The position numbers and the translations under genes were made by a program. A stretch of 64,000 nucleotides of DNA from Arenicola marina (taxonomy: Eukaryota > Annelida > Polychaeta > Arenicolidae): assembly GCA_964019135.1 (NCBI GenBank), contig OZ025253.1, forward strand, positions 42,042,109-42,106,108, in the 5' to 3' direction. A model generated the notes under the pieces. The model searched no databases and was not told the origin of the DNA. It saw only the letters and a program-made list of their open reading frames with translations. Shown one piece after another: positions 1 through 11,591 of the stretch. Every line of letters begins with the position of its first letter. The stretch's first letter is position 1.

Positions 1-297
1 GAATATGAGATATGCGTTTGAATGAAATAATTCATTTTTGCGAATGTATTATCTCACAAGCCAACATATCCGACATTGCGCGACGGTAATGTGAAACCAC
101 AAGGACGTCACAAAGTATATGGATTGCCCCGCTAGGCGAATGTTCGTATGCCAGGTGGTAACTGCCAACATGGCAAACATATAGAACCTAACATAGCCAT
201 CGGACGACGTTCTGTCGTTCATTCCGCGAACGGACGCAGATTTATATTGCTGACGGGCCGAGCGTAGTCTCATTGCCCGTGTCTCTTCAACAATATT
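1..297. other. unassigned sequence
   Basis: No coding region, tandem repeat or mobile element could be supported. The short open frames here have no recognisable motif. Confidence 0.4.
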
Positions 298-415
298 TCC
301 TTCAACTTGATATCACATGCTACATTCGAGATACAACCGGTATGTCCCTCTCCCCCAACTGTCGTTCCTCTCCTCCAATTTGTACAGACGTACTTTCAGA
401 GAGTCGGTCCGGAAC
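298..415 (-). repeat. dispersed repeat, inverted copy of 46372-46480
   Basis: Read forward, this stretch matches the reverse complement of 46372-46480 over about 110 bp. Shared blocks include CAACTTGATATCACATGCTA, ACTGTCGTTCCT and GTACTTTCAGA. Similarity fades past about 415. The family is unidentified and no coding potential is seen. A related short piece lies at 49247-49320. Confidence 0.6.
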
Positions 416-486
416 TATAGCATTTGAAATGTTGGCGCGTAGCATGGCAGGAGATTGTTACCTGAGGCGAAGTAAGTAAGTAAGAG

Positions 487-988
487 ATCGAAATTTCATC
501 CCAAAACATATTACTTCATGGATCTTAATTTGACGTGCGTCTACCACCCGGTCACCACAATGATTGAATCAATTCAATCTGAGGAGGGCTCAGCCTATGA
601 CAGACTAACCTTACATAATTTGCGTCATGAGGATTATTGTTATGATGAGAGGGGGCAGGGGACGAGCATTATCTATTGTAATTCAGCCTAACTATGTCAC
701 TGCGGAACCACTATCTAATAACACGGCCTGATTACTGCATCAATGTTTTACAAATATTGCCATCTCGTCAAAGGAGTCATTGGTGTGCACTCTTCTGTGG
801 CTCTTTGTATTCACTGTTTTAATTACATGTGTTTAACATCACGTCTTAACTAAGAATTTGTTCTTAGTTAAGTCAACATGGTACACTGATTATTGCGTTG
901 TAATAATTCTATGAGATTCGTCATTTTACGTTAAAATGGCAATTTTGCAAGATATGGTGATCGAATTAATCCTTAGGTTGGTGCGTTA
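487..988 (+). repeat. ~500-bp direct repeat, copy 1
   Basis: This block is about 95 percent identical by eye to 4980-5480, in the same orientation. Both copies end at GGTTGGTGCGTTA and then diverge sharply. A 57-codon open frame (about 520-690) is present in both copies, but four of the five differences I counted within it change the amino acid, so it does not look constrained. A 12-bp-stem hairpin lies near the 3' part. The flanking 25-bp-family arrays lie on the inner side of both copies, so copy, array, 15-bp array, array, copy form a nested layout. Family unknown. Confidence 0.8.
845..872. other. perfect hairpin inside direct repeat copy 1
   Basis: CTTAACTAAGAA pairs with TTCTTAGTTAAG across a TTTG loop. 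The equivalent site in copy 2 (5340-5364) keeps the stem although the innermost pair and the loop have changed. Confidence 0.7.
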
Positions 989-1009
989 CAGTACCAGTAC
1001 ATGCAAAGT

Positions 1010-1290
1010 GAAGGCTGACCAGTAGAGGCAGAGTGCAGGCTGACATGTACAGACAGAATGTAGGCTGATCAGTACGGAGTGCGTGCAGGCTGTCCTGTAT
1101 GGGAAGTGCGCACGCTGATCAGTACGGTGAGGACGTAGGCTGGCCAGTACGGGGAGTGCCTAGACTGACAAGCACGGCATGTGCGTAGACTTGCAAGTAC
1201 TGAGAGAACGTATGCTGACAAGTACGGAATAGCGTAGGCTAACCGGTACGGGGCTAGCTCAGATTGACCAGCACGGTGTGAGGATTTCTT
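1010..1290. repeat. degenerate minisatellite, 25-bp-related family
   Basis: Imperfect units built on GCAGGCTGACCAGTACGG, with variable spacing. The same core forms the cleaner 25-bp array at 4318-4775. The minus-strand 86-residue open frame here is a by-product of the repeat. Confidence 0.7.
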
Positions 1291-1659
1291 ATGTATACAA
1301 ATGGATGAACTTTCTATTTTGTACGTCACGTAACCTACACGTACAAATCCTCTAGCTTTTACTAATAAAGTGGATAATTGTGGTCTATGCCTATGGAGTA
1401 TGGACAGAAATGAATATCTTGTTAAGCGATGATGTAACGTTTCTTGCTAATGCAATAAAGAAAAGTCGGCCGACATTGTTTGGTTGGCTGTAATATAATA
1501 TATAATCACATTCATACTAACAATAAGACCAGACCACGCAGGATATACACTATTTTGCGTAGTCTCAGGTCCCGTGTCTTTTAACAAAATTTCATTTAAA
1601 TTTAAAAACTGGACTGACCTAAGTTTTATGAGACTGGTTGTGGTCGACTCTCCAGACAA

Positions 1660-3775
1660 CGCCTGATGTCCGGATGACTGTTCTCCGATGGGCTGTTCTC
1701 CGGAGAGCTGGTTTCCGGATAGCTGGTCTCCCGATGGCTGGTCTTCAGAGGGCTGGTCTCCGGATGGCTGGTCTCCGGATGGCTGGCCGCCAGGTTGCTG
1801 ATCTCCGGACGGTTGGTCTCCCGAGGGCTGGTCTCCGGATGGCTGGTGTCCGGATGGCTGATCTCCGGACTGTTGGTCACCAGAGAGCTGGTCTCCGGAT
1901 GGCTGATTTCCGGATGGCTGATCTCCGGATGGCTTATCTCCGGATGGCTGGTGTCCGGATGGCTGATATCCGGATGGCTGATCTCCGGATGGCTGGTGTC
2001 CGGATGGCTGATATCCGGATGGCTGATATCCGGATGGCTGATATCCGGATGGCTGATATCCGGATGGCTGATATCCGGATGGCTGGTCTTCGGATGGCTG
2101 GTCTCCGGAGGGCTGGTGTCCGGATGGCTGGTCTCCGGAAGGCTGGTCTCCGGATGGCTGGTCTCCGGATGGCTGGTGTCCGGATGGCTGATATCCGGAT
2201 GGCTGATATCCGGATGGCTGGTGACCGGATGGCTGGTGTCCGGATGGCTGGTGTCCGGATAGCTGGTGTCCGGATGGCTGATATCCGGATGGCTGGTCTT
2301 CGGATGGCTGGTCTCCGGATGGCTGGTGTCCGGATGGCTGGTGTCCGGATGGCTGGTCTCCGGATGGCTGATATCCGGATGGCTGATATCCGGATGGCTG
2401 GTCTTCGGATGGCTGGTCTCCGGAGGGCTGGTGTCCGGATGGCTGGTCTCCGGATGGCTGGTGTCCGGATGGCTGGTCTCCGGATGGCTGGTCTTCGGAT
2501 GGCTGGTCTTCGGATGGCTGGTCTCCGGAGGGCTGGTGTCCGGATGGCTGGTGTCCGGATGGCTGATATCCGGATGGCTGATATCCGGATGGCTGGTGAC
2601 CGGATGGCTGGTGTCCGGATGGCTGGTGTCCGGATGGCTGGTGTCCGGATGGCTGATATCCGGATGGCTGGTCTTCGGATGGCTGGTCTCCGGAGGGCTG
2701 GTGTCCGGATGGCTGGTGTCCGGATGGCTGATATCCGGATGGCTGATATCCGGATGGCTGGTCTTCGGATGGCTGGTCTCCGGAGGGCTGGTCTCCGGAG
2801 AGCTGGTCTCCGGAAGGCTGGTCTCCGGATGGCTGGTCTCCGGATGGCTGGTGTCCGGATGGCTGATATCCGGATGGCTGATATCCGGATGGCTGGTGAC
2901 CGGATGGCTGGTGTCCGGATGGCTGGTGTCCGGATGGCTGGTGTCCGGATGGCTGATATCCGGATGGCTGGTCTTCGGATGGCTGGTCTCCGGAGGGCTG
3001 GTGTCCGGATGGCTGGTCTCCGGATGGCTGGTGTCCGGATGGCTGGTGTCCGGATGGCTGGTCTCCGGATGGCTGATATCCGGATGGCTGATATCCGGAT
3101 GGCTGGTCTTCGGATGGCTGGTCTCCGGAGGGCTGGTGTCCGGATGGCTGAGCTCCGGATGGCTGGTGTCCGGATGGCTGGTGTCCGGATGGCTGATATC
3201 CGGATGGCTGATATCCGGAGGGCTGGTGTCCGGATGGCTGGTCTCCGGAGGGCTGGTGTCCGGATGGCTGGTCTCCGGATGGCTGGTGTCCGGATGGCTG
3301 GTCTCCGGATGGCTGGTCTCCGGATGGCTGGTGTCCGGATGGCTGGTGTCCGGATGGCTGATATCCGGATGGCTGATATCCGGATGGCTGGTCTTCGGAT
3401 GGCTGGTCTCCGGAGGGCTGGTCTCCGGATGACTGATATCCGGATGGCTGATATCCGGATGGCTGGTGTCCGGATGGCTGATATCCGGATGGCTGATATC
3501 CGGATGGCTGGTCTTCGGATGGCTGGTCTCCGGAGGGCTGGTGTCCGGATGGCTGGTCTCTGGATGGCTGGTGTCCGGATGGCTGGTGTCCGGATGGCTG
3601 GTCTCCGGATGGCTGATATCCGGATGGCTGGTCTTCGGATGGCTGGTCTCCGGAGGGCTGGTCTCCGGAGAGCTGGTCTCCGGAAGGCTGGTGTCCGGAT
3701 GGCTGATATCCGGATGGCTGGTCTCCGGGGGACTGGTCTCCGGGGGACTGGTCTCCGGAGGGCTGATCGCCGGCT
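1660..3775. repeat. 15-bp minisatellite, about 140 units
   Basis: The unit is TCCGGATGGCTGGTC with frequent GTG, ATA and CTT variants of the last triplet. Units are arranged in longer blocks: the variant GTGACCGGAT recurs at 2221, 2596 and 2896, which are spacings of 25 and 20 units. Because 15 is divisible by three, long open frames exist in several registers: 821 codons on the minus strand (1447-3912) reading QPSGDQ/QPSGHQ/QPSGYQ, 632 codons in another minus frame, and 750 and 388 codons on the plus strand. The variation falls mainly on the D/H/Y codon. The non-repeat ends of the 821-codon frame match nothing I recognise. I treat the array as non-coding by default. A relative with the same pentapeptide pattern is at 10985-11235. 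Confidence 0.95.
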
Positions 3776-4317
3776 GCCTTGTCGACTATCAGTTGACGGT
3801 TTGTATCCCTGGGCAACGAAGAAAACGTCCAATCAACGAGTGACAGAAAACGGAAATAACGACATGAAATGGAACGATCTGACCATGTAACCCGCTTCAT
3901 TTTATCTGCCAAACCGTCTCGATCGACCTTAGCAAATGTATATTAGAAAATATAGGCTTAGTTGTGTCTAACCAAGCCTATATTCTGTCTGGTAAATGCC
4001 CTTTGCCTCAGTTGCACACTAGTCCAATTGAATTTTGTCACATCAGAATGGGACACATTTAAAAAAAATTAATACGAGTGCGATGCGGCCACCACCCCCG
4101 TCCTCTCCTCCCTGGCGGCATCCCAATTAGAACCCTCCATTACAGTGCGTTACACTTGGGTTACGCAATAACAATGATTTTACCGTCGGGTCGGGACGAT
4201 CTGGAGTCTGTGCTAGCTGTCCGGAACCACCATCGCTACCTTCCCGTGGAACTGGTGGGTGTACGCGCGGGTCGGTGACATCAGAGTCAGTGCTAGCTCT
4301 ATCAATATCAATAGCGC
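3776..4317. other. unassigned sequence between arrays
   Basis: No supported gene. A short inverted motif, ATATAGGCTTAG ... CTAACCAAGCCTATAT, lies near 3948-3993. Confidence 0.4.
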
Positions 4318-4775
4318 GGGGAGAGTGCAGGCTGACCAGAACGAGGTGAGCGCAGGCTGACCAGAACGGGGTGAGCGCAGGCTGACCAGTACGATGTGAG
4401 CGCAGGCTGACCAGAACGAGGTGAGCGCAGGCTGACCAGAACGGGGTGAGCGCAGGCTGACCAGTACGAGGTGAGCGCAGGCTGACCAGAACGAGGTGAG
4501 CGCAGGCTGACCAGAACGGGGTGAGCGCAGGCTGACCAGTACGATGTGAGCGCAGGCTGACCAGAACGGGGTGAGCGCAGGCTGACCAGAACGAGGTGAG
4601 CGCAGGCTGAACAGTACGATGTGAGCGCAGGCTGACCAATATGGGGAGTGTGCAGACTGAACATTATGGGGTGAGCGTAGGCTGACCAGTACGGGGTGAT
4701 CCCAGGCTGACCAGTACGGGGTGAGCGTAGGCTGACCAGTACGGGGTGATCCCCGGCTGACCAGTACGGGGGGTA
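4318..4775. repeat. 25-bp minisatellite
   Basis: Units of 25 bp contain GAGCGCAGGCTGACCAG followed by AACG or TACG and end in a G run. Three overlapping minus-strand open frames (up to 210 codons) follow the repeat and look like shadows. Units degenerate toward 4640-4775, where they resemble the array at 1010-1290. Confidence 0.9.
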
Positions 4776-4979
4776 TGCAGCTTGTATGCCCCAAACAAAG
4801 GAAACGCTGAACATTTTTTTTCGGGTGGTTTGGTATGGTGTCCAATGAAGCTAGTTGTTCAGTTCTTACAAATTTAAAGCTGCACTAGTGCGATATCAAC
4901 CTTCCGGTCAGTGGCAGAAACCCATATTAGGATCACCACATGTGTCATGTTACTCCGATATTTTTCTTTGCAACTTCGA

Positions 4980-5480
4980 AATCGAAATCTCCCCTCAAAA
5001 CATATTACTGCATGGCTCTTAATTTGACGTGCGTCTACCACCCGGTCACCACAATGATCGAATCATTTCAATCTGAGGAGGGCTCAGCCTATGACAGACT
5101 AACCTTACAAAATTTGCGTTATGAGGATTATTGTTATGATGAGAGGGGGCAGGGGACGAGCATTATCTATTGTAATTCAGCCTAACTATGTCACTGCGGA
5201 ACCACTACTTAATAACACGGCCTGATTACTGCATCAATGTTTTACAAATATTGCCATCTCGTCAAAGGAGTCATTGGTGTGCACTCTTCTGTGGCTGTTT
5301 GTATTCACTGTTTTAATTACATGTGTTTAACATCACGTCTTAACTAAGACTAAGTCTTAGTTAACTCAACATGGTACAGTGACTATTGCGTTGTAATAAT
5401 TCGATGAGTTTCGTCATTTTACGTTAAGATGGCAATTTGCGAGATATGGGGACCGAATTAATCCTTAGGTTGGTGCGTTA
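4980..5480 (+). repeat. ~500-bp direct repeat, copy 2
   Basis: Second copy of 487-988, same orientation, ending at the same GGTTGGTGCGTTA border. It holds the 57-codon open frame and the hairpin found in copy 1. From 5410 onward it is also distantly related to 6297-6350. Confidence 0.8.
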
Positions 5481-5504
5481 GCTCATTCGGAGTACGAATT
5501 ACAA

Positions 5505-5770
5505 TTGGAAGGTTGCAAGAGTCACATATTTTCGGGTTGGAACAAATGCAGAAACCGATTCGAGGAAGTCGGAGTTATGGGAGGAAGTGGTATTTGCCTA
5601 CAGCAATTCTGCCTAAGCCTTAAACTGCGAAAGCGTTGCCATTTAACACGAGATGATTACTGCAAAAGCACTTTCAAAACAACCTCCAACACATAAAGGA
5701 CTATATCAATGGTATGAACCGTTCTGTTCCCCGCGTGTATCCACATTTAAACATATGTTTAACATAATCA
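5505..5770 (+). repeat. diverged repeat block, related to 6390-6650
   Basis: The segment with TTGGAACAAATGCAGAAACC and a following GAGGAAGTCGG resembles 6430-6490 (ATAGAACAAATAGGAATAAA ... GAGGAGGTCGC). The ACATATGTTTAACAT piece near 5750 resembles the ACATGTGTTTAACAT piece of the ~500-bp direct repeats. Together they suggest an old tandem arrangement with a period near 0.9 kb. No coding signal. Confidence 0.45.
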
Positions 5771-6296
5771 GTGGTCATTGGAATGAATAAGGTGGGACTT
5801 GAATATCGTCTGTGTATTTCCTAACGCTTCATTTCCAACATTGGTAGCAGTATAGCCATTGGCCCAGATATTTGCACGCACATATATGGAGAAATGATTC
5901 CATTGCTATAATGGAGATGTGTTCTCTTTGATACGAGCTTAATTACCGATGATCGCATAAAGGTTATGAACCGCTACGCTCACTTCAAAGCTAGCGATAA
6001 ATTTGCCAGCATGGAGTAAAGGGAGAACGTCTGATGCTGAAGATCATTTTCTATCTGCGTTCGACTTACAACAATTAGGGTTCAGTTATACATCTGTTGT
6101 TCGCTACTGTCCGATTCATTCGCGCACTAGTTCGCCAGAGCAGTGCTACACGAAGTCTTAGGACCAAGGCGGTACGAATGTCTACGAATCAATGCCCGGG
6201 GCCCCGATTATGCTTAGTTTACCTTGGCATCAAAACATTGCCCTTTGCTATCCCTAAATCAAATAGACATTATTTTGGTTTAATAATTGGATGCGG

Positions 6297-6650
6297 CTAG
6301 TCATTTTATGTTAAAATTAGTGTTTTGCGAGATTTGGTAACAGATTTAACCATTTTGAAATGCAAGGGGTATTAGCTTATTTGAAGCATGGGCTTTCGCA
6401 GTACGAAGAGGACGTTGCTGGGGAATGTCGCAGTTATTGGGGATAGAACAAATAGGAATAAATATTTGAGGAGGTCGCAACCTGTACGAAGCATTTCTGA
6501 CCAAAGCCGCTTGATTATGAACATGATGACCATGGCCGCGGGGTCTGTACTGAATCAAAACTTTCCAAATGTCCCCATTTCGTCAAGTAGTTGCTCAAAG
6601 GTGTACATCCCTTCATGGTCGCTTGTATTTACCCATGTGTTTGACATCTT
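6297..6650 (+). repeat. diverged copy of the 5.4-5.8 kb repeat
   Basis: GTCATTTTATGTTAAAAT with a following TTTTGCGAGAT parallels GTCATTTTACGTTAAGAT ... GCGAGATATGG in copy 2. The later blocks at 6430-6490 and 6575-6650 follow in the order expected for a tandem relative. Confidence 0.45.
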
Positions 6651-6660
6651 TGGGCAACGC

Positions 6661-7787
6661 AAGGTGCTGTGGGATGGTTGTCTCTCAATACAAAGATACA
6701 TTAATATGTGTTTCTGGAACAGACTAGGCATGAATAATACGAGTATAATAAAGCGATGCACGTATGCTGTCGAGACAATCCAATAGATAATTGGTGTCAA
6801 TATTTGAAACAAAGCCCCCCTCACCTTTTTGCCCCCAAGTTGGTTACGTCCCCCTTTCCTCCTCCCGCGCCAGTTTTTAGAGTTCGCGACACTGAAAGTG
6901 AATCCCTCCATCTAGGTCCTGGAGCCACCCTTCGAAACAGGTTAGCTTTGATGCTATTACAACACTATTTAATCCGATTAACTCGGAAAACCTTAAAACG
7001 AGATCACTAAAAAAGGAGCTGCCACGCTGGTAGTATTTCTCCCGATCTTCTATAACCTTCAACACGTACCCGGAAAACAACATTTTATGTGAACATAAGC
7101 ATACCAGCGGGGATTTCGTGCTCGTATTTAAATATATACTTCTACACTATGGTACTGCAGCTTCAAAGAAAAATAAATGTTGCCTTCAATAATTCAAAAT
7201 TAAATGTCAAACGGGTAATTCAACAGCACTTCAATAGTACGTCCTTATAATAACGATGAGGTCCGTCAGGCGTTCTGTGGTTTCTAATTTGTATGTGCTC
7301 ACATTTGTTTGGGACACATAATGCCGCGTTTTCTTACTTTACTTGTGGGGTGATCATTATATATCAACAGACATGTGAGATTTACTGTAGCAATTCAGCG
7401 AGCTTATGCTTACTTCGCAGATGCAGCTGGTGATTGACCGTGGTCGTCTTGTAGCGCCCTCGTACGGACTCTGGTAAAATAATACAAAACACAATTGTAT
7501 TTCCGACGAACAAACGACATTGAAAAAAGTATTAATTTGTACCAAAATTAAATAGTTTCATTAATATCATGACCGACTTATGTAACATGGCAATGCATTA
7601 ACTATGTAACCATATTACTTGTATGTGTGTGCATGTATTATTCTAAGAAACACATATAACGTAAACGTCCATTACATATTTAGTATGCCAGCAAGTTTCT
7701 GAACGCGATACAGATTTAGTTACATATAATACACACAGCGGTCTTGTATATTTTCTCAAATTTTAGGGTTCCCTTCTATCGCACAGA
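6661..7787. other. unassigned AT-rich sequence
   Basis: Several 60-120 codon open frames overlap on both strands, with no recognisable motif or convincing splice context. Nothing supported. Confidence 0.4.
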
Positions 7788-7965
7788 TGCCGGTCATCCA
7801 TCACCACTAGCGGCCGGTCACCCATCACCACTTGCGGCCGGTCACCCAACGCGACCAGCGGTCGGTCACCCATCGCGACCAACGGCCGGTCACTAACCAG
7901 GACCAACGGCCGGTCACTCATCATGAACAGCGGCCGGTCACTCGACGCGAGCAGTGAGTGGTTAT
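7788..7965. repeat. 24-bp minisatellite, locus A (short, degenerate)
   Basis: About seven units built on GGCCGGTCACCCATCGCGAC. In one minus-strand frame the unit reads MGDRPLVA. The same unit forms the large array at 17310-19142 and a third array at 44723-45056. Units here are more divergent than at the other two loci. Confidence 0.85.
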
Positions 7966-8394
7966 ATGCAACCTGTGACAACACCCCTTTGAACCATAGG
8001 GATCGGTTGACCTTCGCCTCAGGAGACCGATGGCGTGGGTCGCTCGAGCCTAGGTCTATACATGCAAAGCAAACGGGGCAGCTGGTCATGGCCATATTCA
8101 GACAATCTGAGCCCTCACCCCCATGCCCCCGCCTACCCCATGTCCCGTCATCCGCCTCACAAGCAATGGGGATACTTAGTCAAGGTCATGTTCAGCCGAT
8201 GACCGTTTGTCTCCCCTCTCACGCCCACCCCGCGTTCCCTGTCCCATAAGGATTGGTTCACCCATGATAAGCTTGATCGTGGCAATATCTAGCTTATGAT
8301 AATCTGTTCCGCTCCCATGCCCCTTCTCCATTGCGTGTACTCAAACCCAAGGAGAGACGCGATTCCATAAGGGGGACCAAATGTCATGACACAC

Positions 8395-8600
8395 CGTATT
8401 ATATCCCCAGATGGCGCTCGTTCGAACCCGGCCAGGGGCGGATGTAGGAATTTACCAAGGCATGGGGGTGGGGGCTCTCTGAAAACTTGCGACCTAGGCG
8501 GGGGGAGGGGGGCGGGGGGTGCTCGAGGAACCCAACTTGAAAAATCTATGTTAAGGCTCCCTGAACCCTCCCCCCCCCTTTCAGGTCCGCCAGTGCCGGC
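8395..8600 (+). repeat. MITE-like dispersed repeat copy
   Basis: CCAGGGGCGGATGTAGGAAT, followed by a G-rich stretch and ACTTGCGACC, matches the start of the repeat at 41490-41720 (GGGCGGGTCCAGGAATTTGA, ACTCGCGACCGGC). The repeat has no coding capacity. Confidence 0.5.
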
Positions 8601-8949
8601 ATTCTCTCTACCCCACATGACTTCCAACCTCACGGTTGACCTCAGCGGTGTTGGTGTCACGAATGGTTTTCGATGGTTGTTTAGGTTGTATTTGTTTTTT
8701 CTGGGAATTTCCGTTGTCGTACGATAACAAAGAAGTGAGGCCAAAAAAACTATTTTAAAATAACACTGGTCAAATATCAAAATGCTTCACGCCGTTGGCC
8801 TCGATCGCACCCGAAAACATAGAAAGTAACATGGCTTCTAATCAATCCAAATTGAATGAATTCGTCCGGTACGGTACCGGTAGTACGGTAAATGCTAAAC
8901 ATTGGATATATGTTAAGCCCCAAGTGTATGGCCGCGTGTATTTGCACAG

Positions 8950-9095
8950 TACACAATCGATCGAACAGATAAAGTCGGACTTACCCAACAAGAAGCCCAG
9001 CCACAGATCTGAAAACAAATGAAGAAATCGTAATCGTTCATTCATACCATAGCGCTTCATTTTGATTACAGTATTAATAAATAAATATGACAAAA
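8950..9095 (+). repeat. dispersed direct repeat, copy 1 (partner 9705-9875)
   Basis: Shared blocks in the same order at both sites: ATCGATCGAA, TCGGACTTACCCA, AAGAAATCGT/AAGAAATGTT and CGTTCATTCATA. Sites are about 0.76 kb apart. Family unknown, no coding signal. Confidence 0.65.
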
Positions 9096-9704
9096 GCGAA
9101 TGTTTCTCCTGACAAATGAGCGACCACTATTCGACTCCTGATCACTGGATATATCGTGGACCCTCATCGGCTCGTCGTGCGAAAAACATTTGTGTAAGGC
9201 AAACCCAAGCCACCGCTTCTGTGACAAGTTCAGGGAAATATTATTCAAGAGCTCAAATTTAAATAATTAGATTTATGGTGTCTATTTTTATATAAATGGC
9301 GAACGGCATTGACATTGACAGCAATAGTATGAATATGTCCAATACAATTAAATATCCTATGATCGTGCCTCACTTCATATTTTATCTCTACCGAAGTTTA
9401 AACGTATTACCCAAAGCTATTGCCCATGAATACATATGTTGTTTCCAACGTGGGTGTTAGCATATAAAGGCAGAAAATAAAGACTAATTGCCCCAACTGG
9501 AACAATTCCAACTATGTTTTCTCCTATCGTTAATGCTACGGTCGGTCAGGAAAAACAATTAAGCCACTGAACTATTTGGTGTTTAGGGTAGGCGCTCACC
9601 AAGCTCACAAATAATTCATTTGCGTTTCAACACTGCACTTGAAGTGACCATTGCGTTTACTTCTCGTATGTTCCAATTCTATGGTCGCACATGTATGCAT
9701 TGCT
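9096..9704. other. unassigned sequence
   Basis: Nothing supported beyond short AT-rich stretches. Confidence 0.4.
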
Positions 9705-9875
9705 GCATGATCGATCGAATTTGATTCGGACTTACCCAGTAAGAAGCGCCTCCACACATCTGGAAAAATATGAATAAAATGAAGAAATGTTCATCGTTCA
9801 TTCATATCCTAACGCTTGATTTGTATCAACAGTATACGTAAGGGTAAGCAAATGGGACAAAATGTGTACCATCAT
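9705..9875 (+). repeat. dispersed direct repeat, copy 2 (partner 8950-9095)
   Basis: Same ordered blocks as 8950-9095, moderately diverged. Confidence 0.65.
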
Positions 9876-10984
9876 CCCTATATATTATCATATATTAGTT
9901 ATTAGGGGCGCCAGCGACCTTTTGTAGCTCATACCAAATAGAACCCACAGACTCGTCCCTTCTCCAAATCTTGGAAATCTTTCGCTGTCAACAGAGAGAA
10001 CTGTCGCATGCTTCGGGGTAGAACATATCGCGAGCTGGATTCGAGAATGACTCAAGCTATTTTAGGCCTGCCTTTCGACGCTATGTATGCAACTCTAGTT
10101 GGTCGTAATTTCTCGAATCACGATTGTTCGGAAACCTAACAGTTTGTATTAGTACGGCAAATTAAGTTGAAAGTCTCTGCGACTAAACAAATATCAGACA
10201 ACCCACAATAAGTGCGTCCTTCATAGTTTTTTGGCTCATTTTTCGGAATCAGGAGGTGGGATCGTTAAGTTACAGACACGGGAGGAATATATCATTTAAC
10301 AATTGTGCAATGTTCTGTGTGAATGAATAGGCAAAGGAATCATGCCCTGTTTTGGTGCAAGGTAAAACGAAGCCCGTTCAATAATGGCAATGTATACCAA
10401 AGCAAGCGCCATGTCCAGTTACATGATTTTCGATGATGCTTTATTGGTTTAAACATATTTTTATTTCACAATCGGAAAACAGGCAAGGCCTATATTAATT
10501 CCTCTTGCAGATGCTTTATTCGCAACCACAAGGCGGTGACACGTGATATGTGTTCGTTAGGGGAACGATAGAGTGCCCAGGCCACCTGGTTGGTAGAGTG
10601 GTAACTGCTAGCATCGCTCGCATATGTATTTAACTTACTATAGCGCAATTGCTGAACTCCCGGGATCTGGTGGGTGTGTGTGTGTGGGGGGGGGGGGGTC
10701 TGATGCCTGAGAGAGCGGATATTTGTGATGAAAAAGATACCCCTATAGAGCGAACATTTATGATGAAAAAGACACCAATATGGAGCGGATATTCAACTTG
10801 CGACCCAGGGAAGGGGAGGACTCATGGGGGGGGGGCTTTACCGCGGACCCCCCCCCCCCAAACCCCGCAATGTATTAAGTAACCCCCCCCCCGCCCCTCT
10901 CCCCAGGGGCTGAACTACCTTGCGTAAAAGGAATAGCATATGCCGTGCGACTGACCCGGTGATGATGGTAATGATTCTGAACCA
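9876..10984. other. unassigned sequence with G and C runs
   Basis: No gene could be supported. It contains a G run near 10685-10699 and C runs near 10849 and 10883-10892. Confidence 0.4.
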
Positions 10985-11235
10985 TGATCCAGACGACGAC
11001 TGCGCTCCGGCCGAACGCGCTCCGGGTGCCAGGTTTCCGGACGACTGCGCTCCGGGTGCCTGGTCTCCGGATGCCTGGTCTCCGGGTGTCTGCTCTCCGG
11101 TTGCCTGGTCTCCGGACGACTGCTCTCCGGGTGCCTGGTCTCCGGGTGCCTGGTCTCCGGTTGCCTGGTCTCCAGAGCGAGGGTCTCCGGATGCCTGGTC
11201 TCCGGACGCCTGCCCTCCGGGTGCCTGGTTTCTGT
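10985..11235. repeat. second 15-bp minisatellite
   Basis: The unit is TCCGGGTGCCTGGTC, which differs from the unit at 1660-3775 at two positions. In the minus frame that corresponds, the two arrays read APGDQ/ASGDQ and PSGDQ/PSGHQ. A 140-codon minus frame (10838-11260) begins MFFLLLLLHRNQAPGG, a hydrophobic start, but plus and minus frames are both open and nothing else supports a gene. Confidence 0.9.
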
Positions 11236-11269
11236 GTAATAGTAAGAGCAAGAAAAACATTCAATCAAA

Positions 11270-11591
11270 AAAAAACTCTATTTCCAAATCTAAGGACTAT
11301 TTCGTAACGTTTTTGACTAGTACACATGTCAACACTTTCTTTCTAGATCCGGTCAACGAATAAGACATCAGTCAGGTGATAGGATCTTTGAAAAATAGTT
11401 TTTCAGGGTGGGATACGTTGACGGCCAACACCACTAAAATTCTTATAAATACAATTATGGAACCTCTGACTCTTAATCTCTCATTCAGTGAGGGATATAT
11501 TCCGACCGAGTTAAAACCAGCTAGAGTAATTCCCGTCTTTTAAGGAGGTAACGATACATATTTTAGCAACTACCGTCCCATTTCCACAATA
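11270..11591 (+). mobile_element. LINE reverse transcriptase fragment (CR1/L2-like), left part
   Basis: One frame, with two in-frame stops, reads DISQVIGSLKNSFSGWDTLT, then IPTELKPARVIPVF, then FSNYRPIST. These are the ordered motifs of the N-terminal reverse transcriptase region of CR1/L2/Jockey-type non-LTR elements: a DI..VI..LKN segment, a PxxLKxARVIPV segment and NYRPIS. The stops lie just before DISQ and just after PVF. The fragment ends exactly where the 14-bp array begins, and the next expected protein segment lies on the far side of that array. Neither end of the element could be placed. Inactive relic. Confidence 0.75.

Noticed and set aside
520-690. 57-codon open frame shared by both ~500-bp direct repeats
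   Set aside because: Four of five differences change the amino acid; no motif. Shared openness follows from recent duplication.
1447-3912. 821-codon open frame with QPSGDQ repeats
   Set aside because: The 15-bp unit leaves several frames open on both strands, the non-repeat ends match nothing, and most variation changes the amino acid. Kept only as an observation.
8795-9022. 75-codon plus frame starting MASIAPENIESN
   Set aside because: No recognised family, and its 3' half lies in a dispersed direct repeat.
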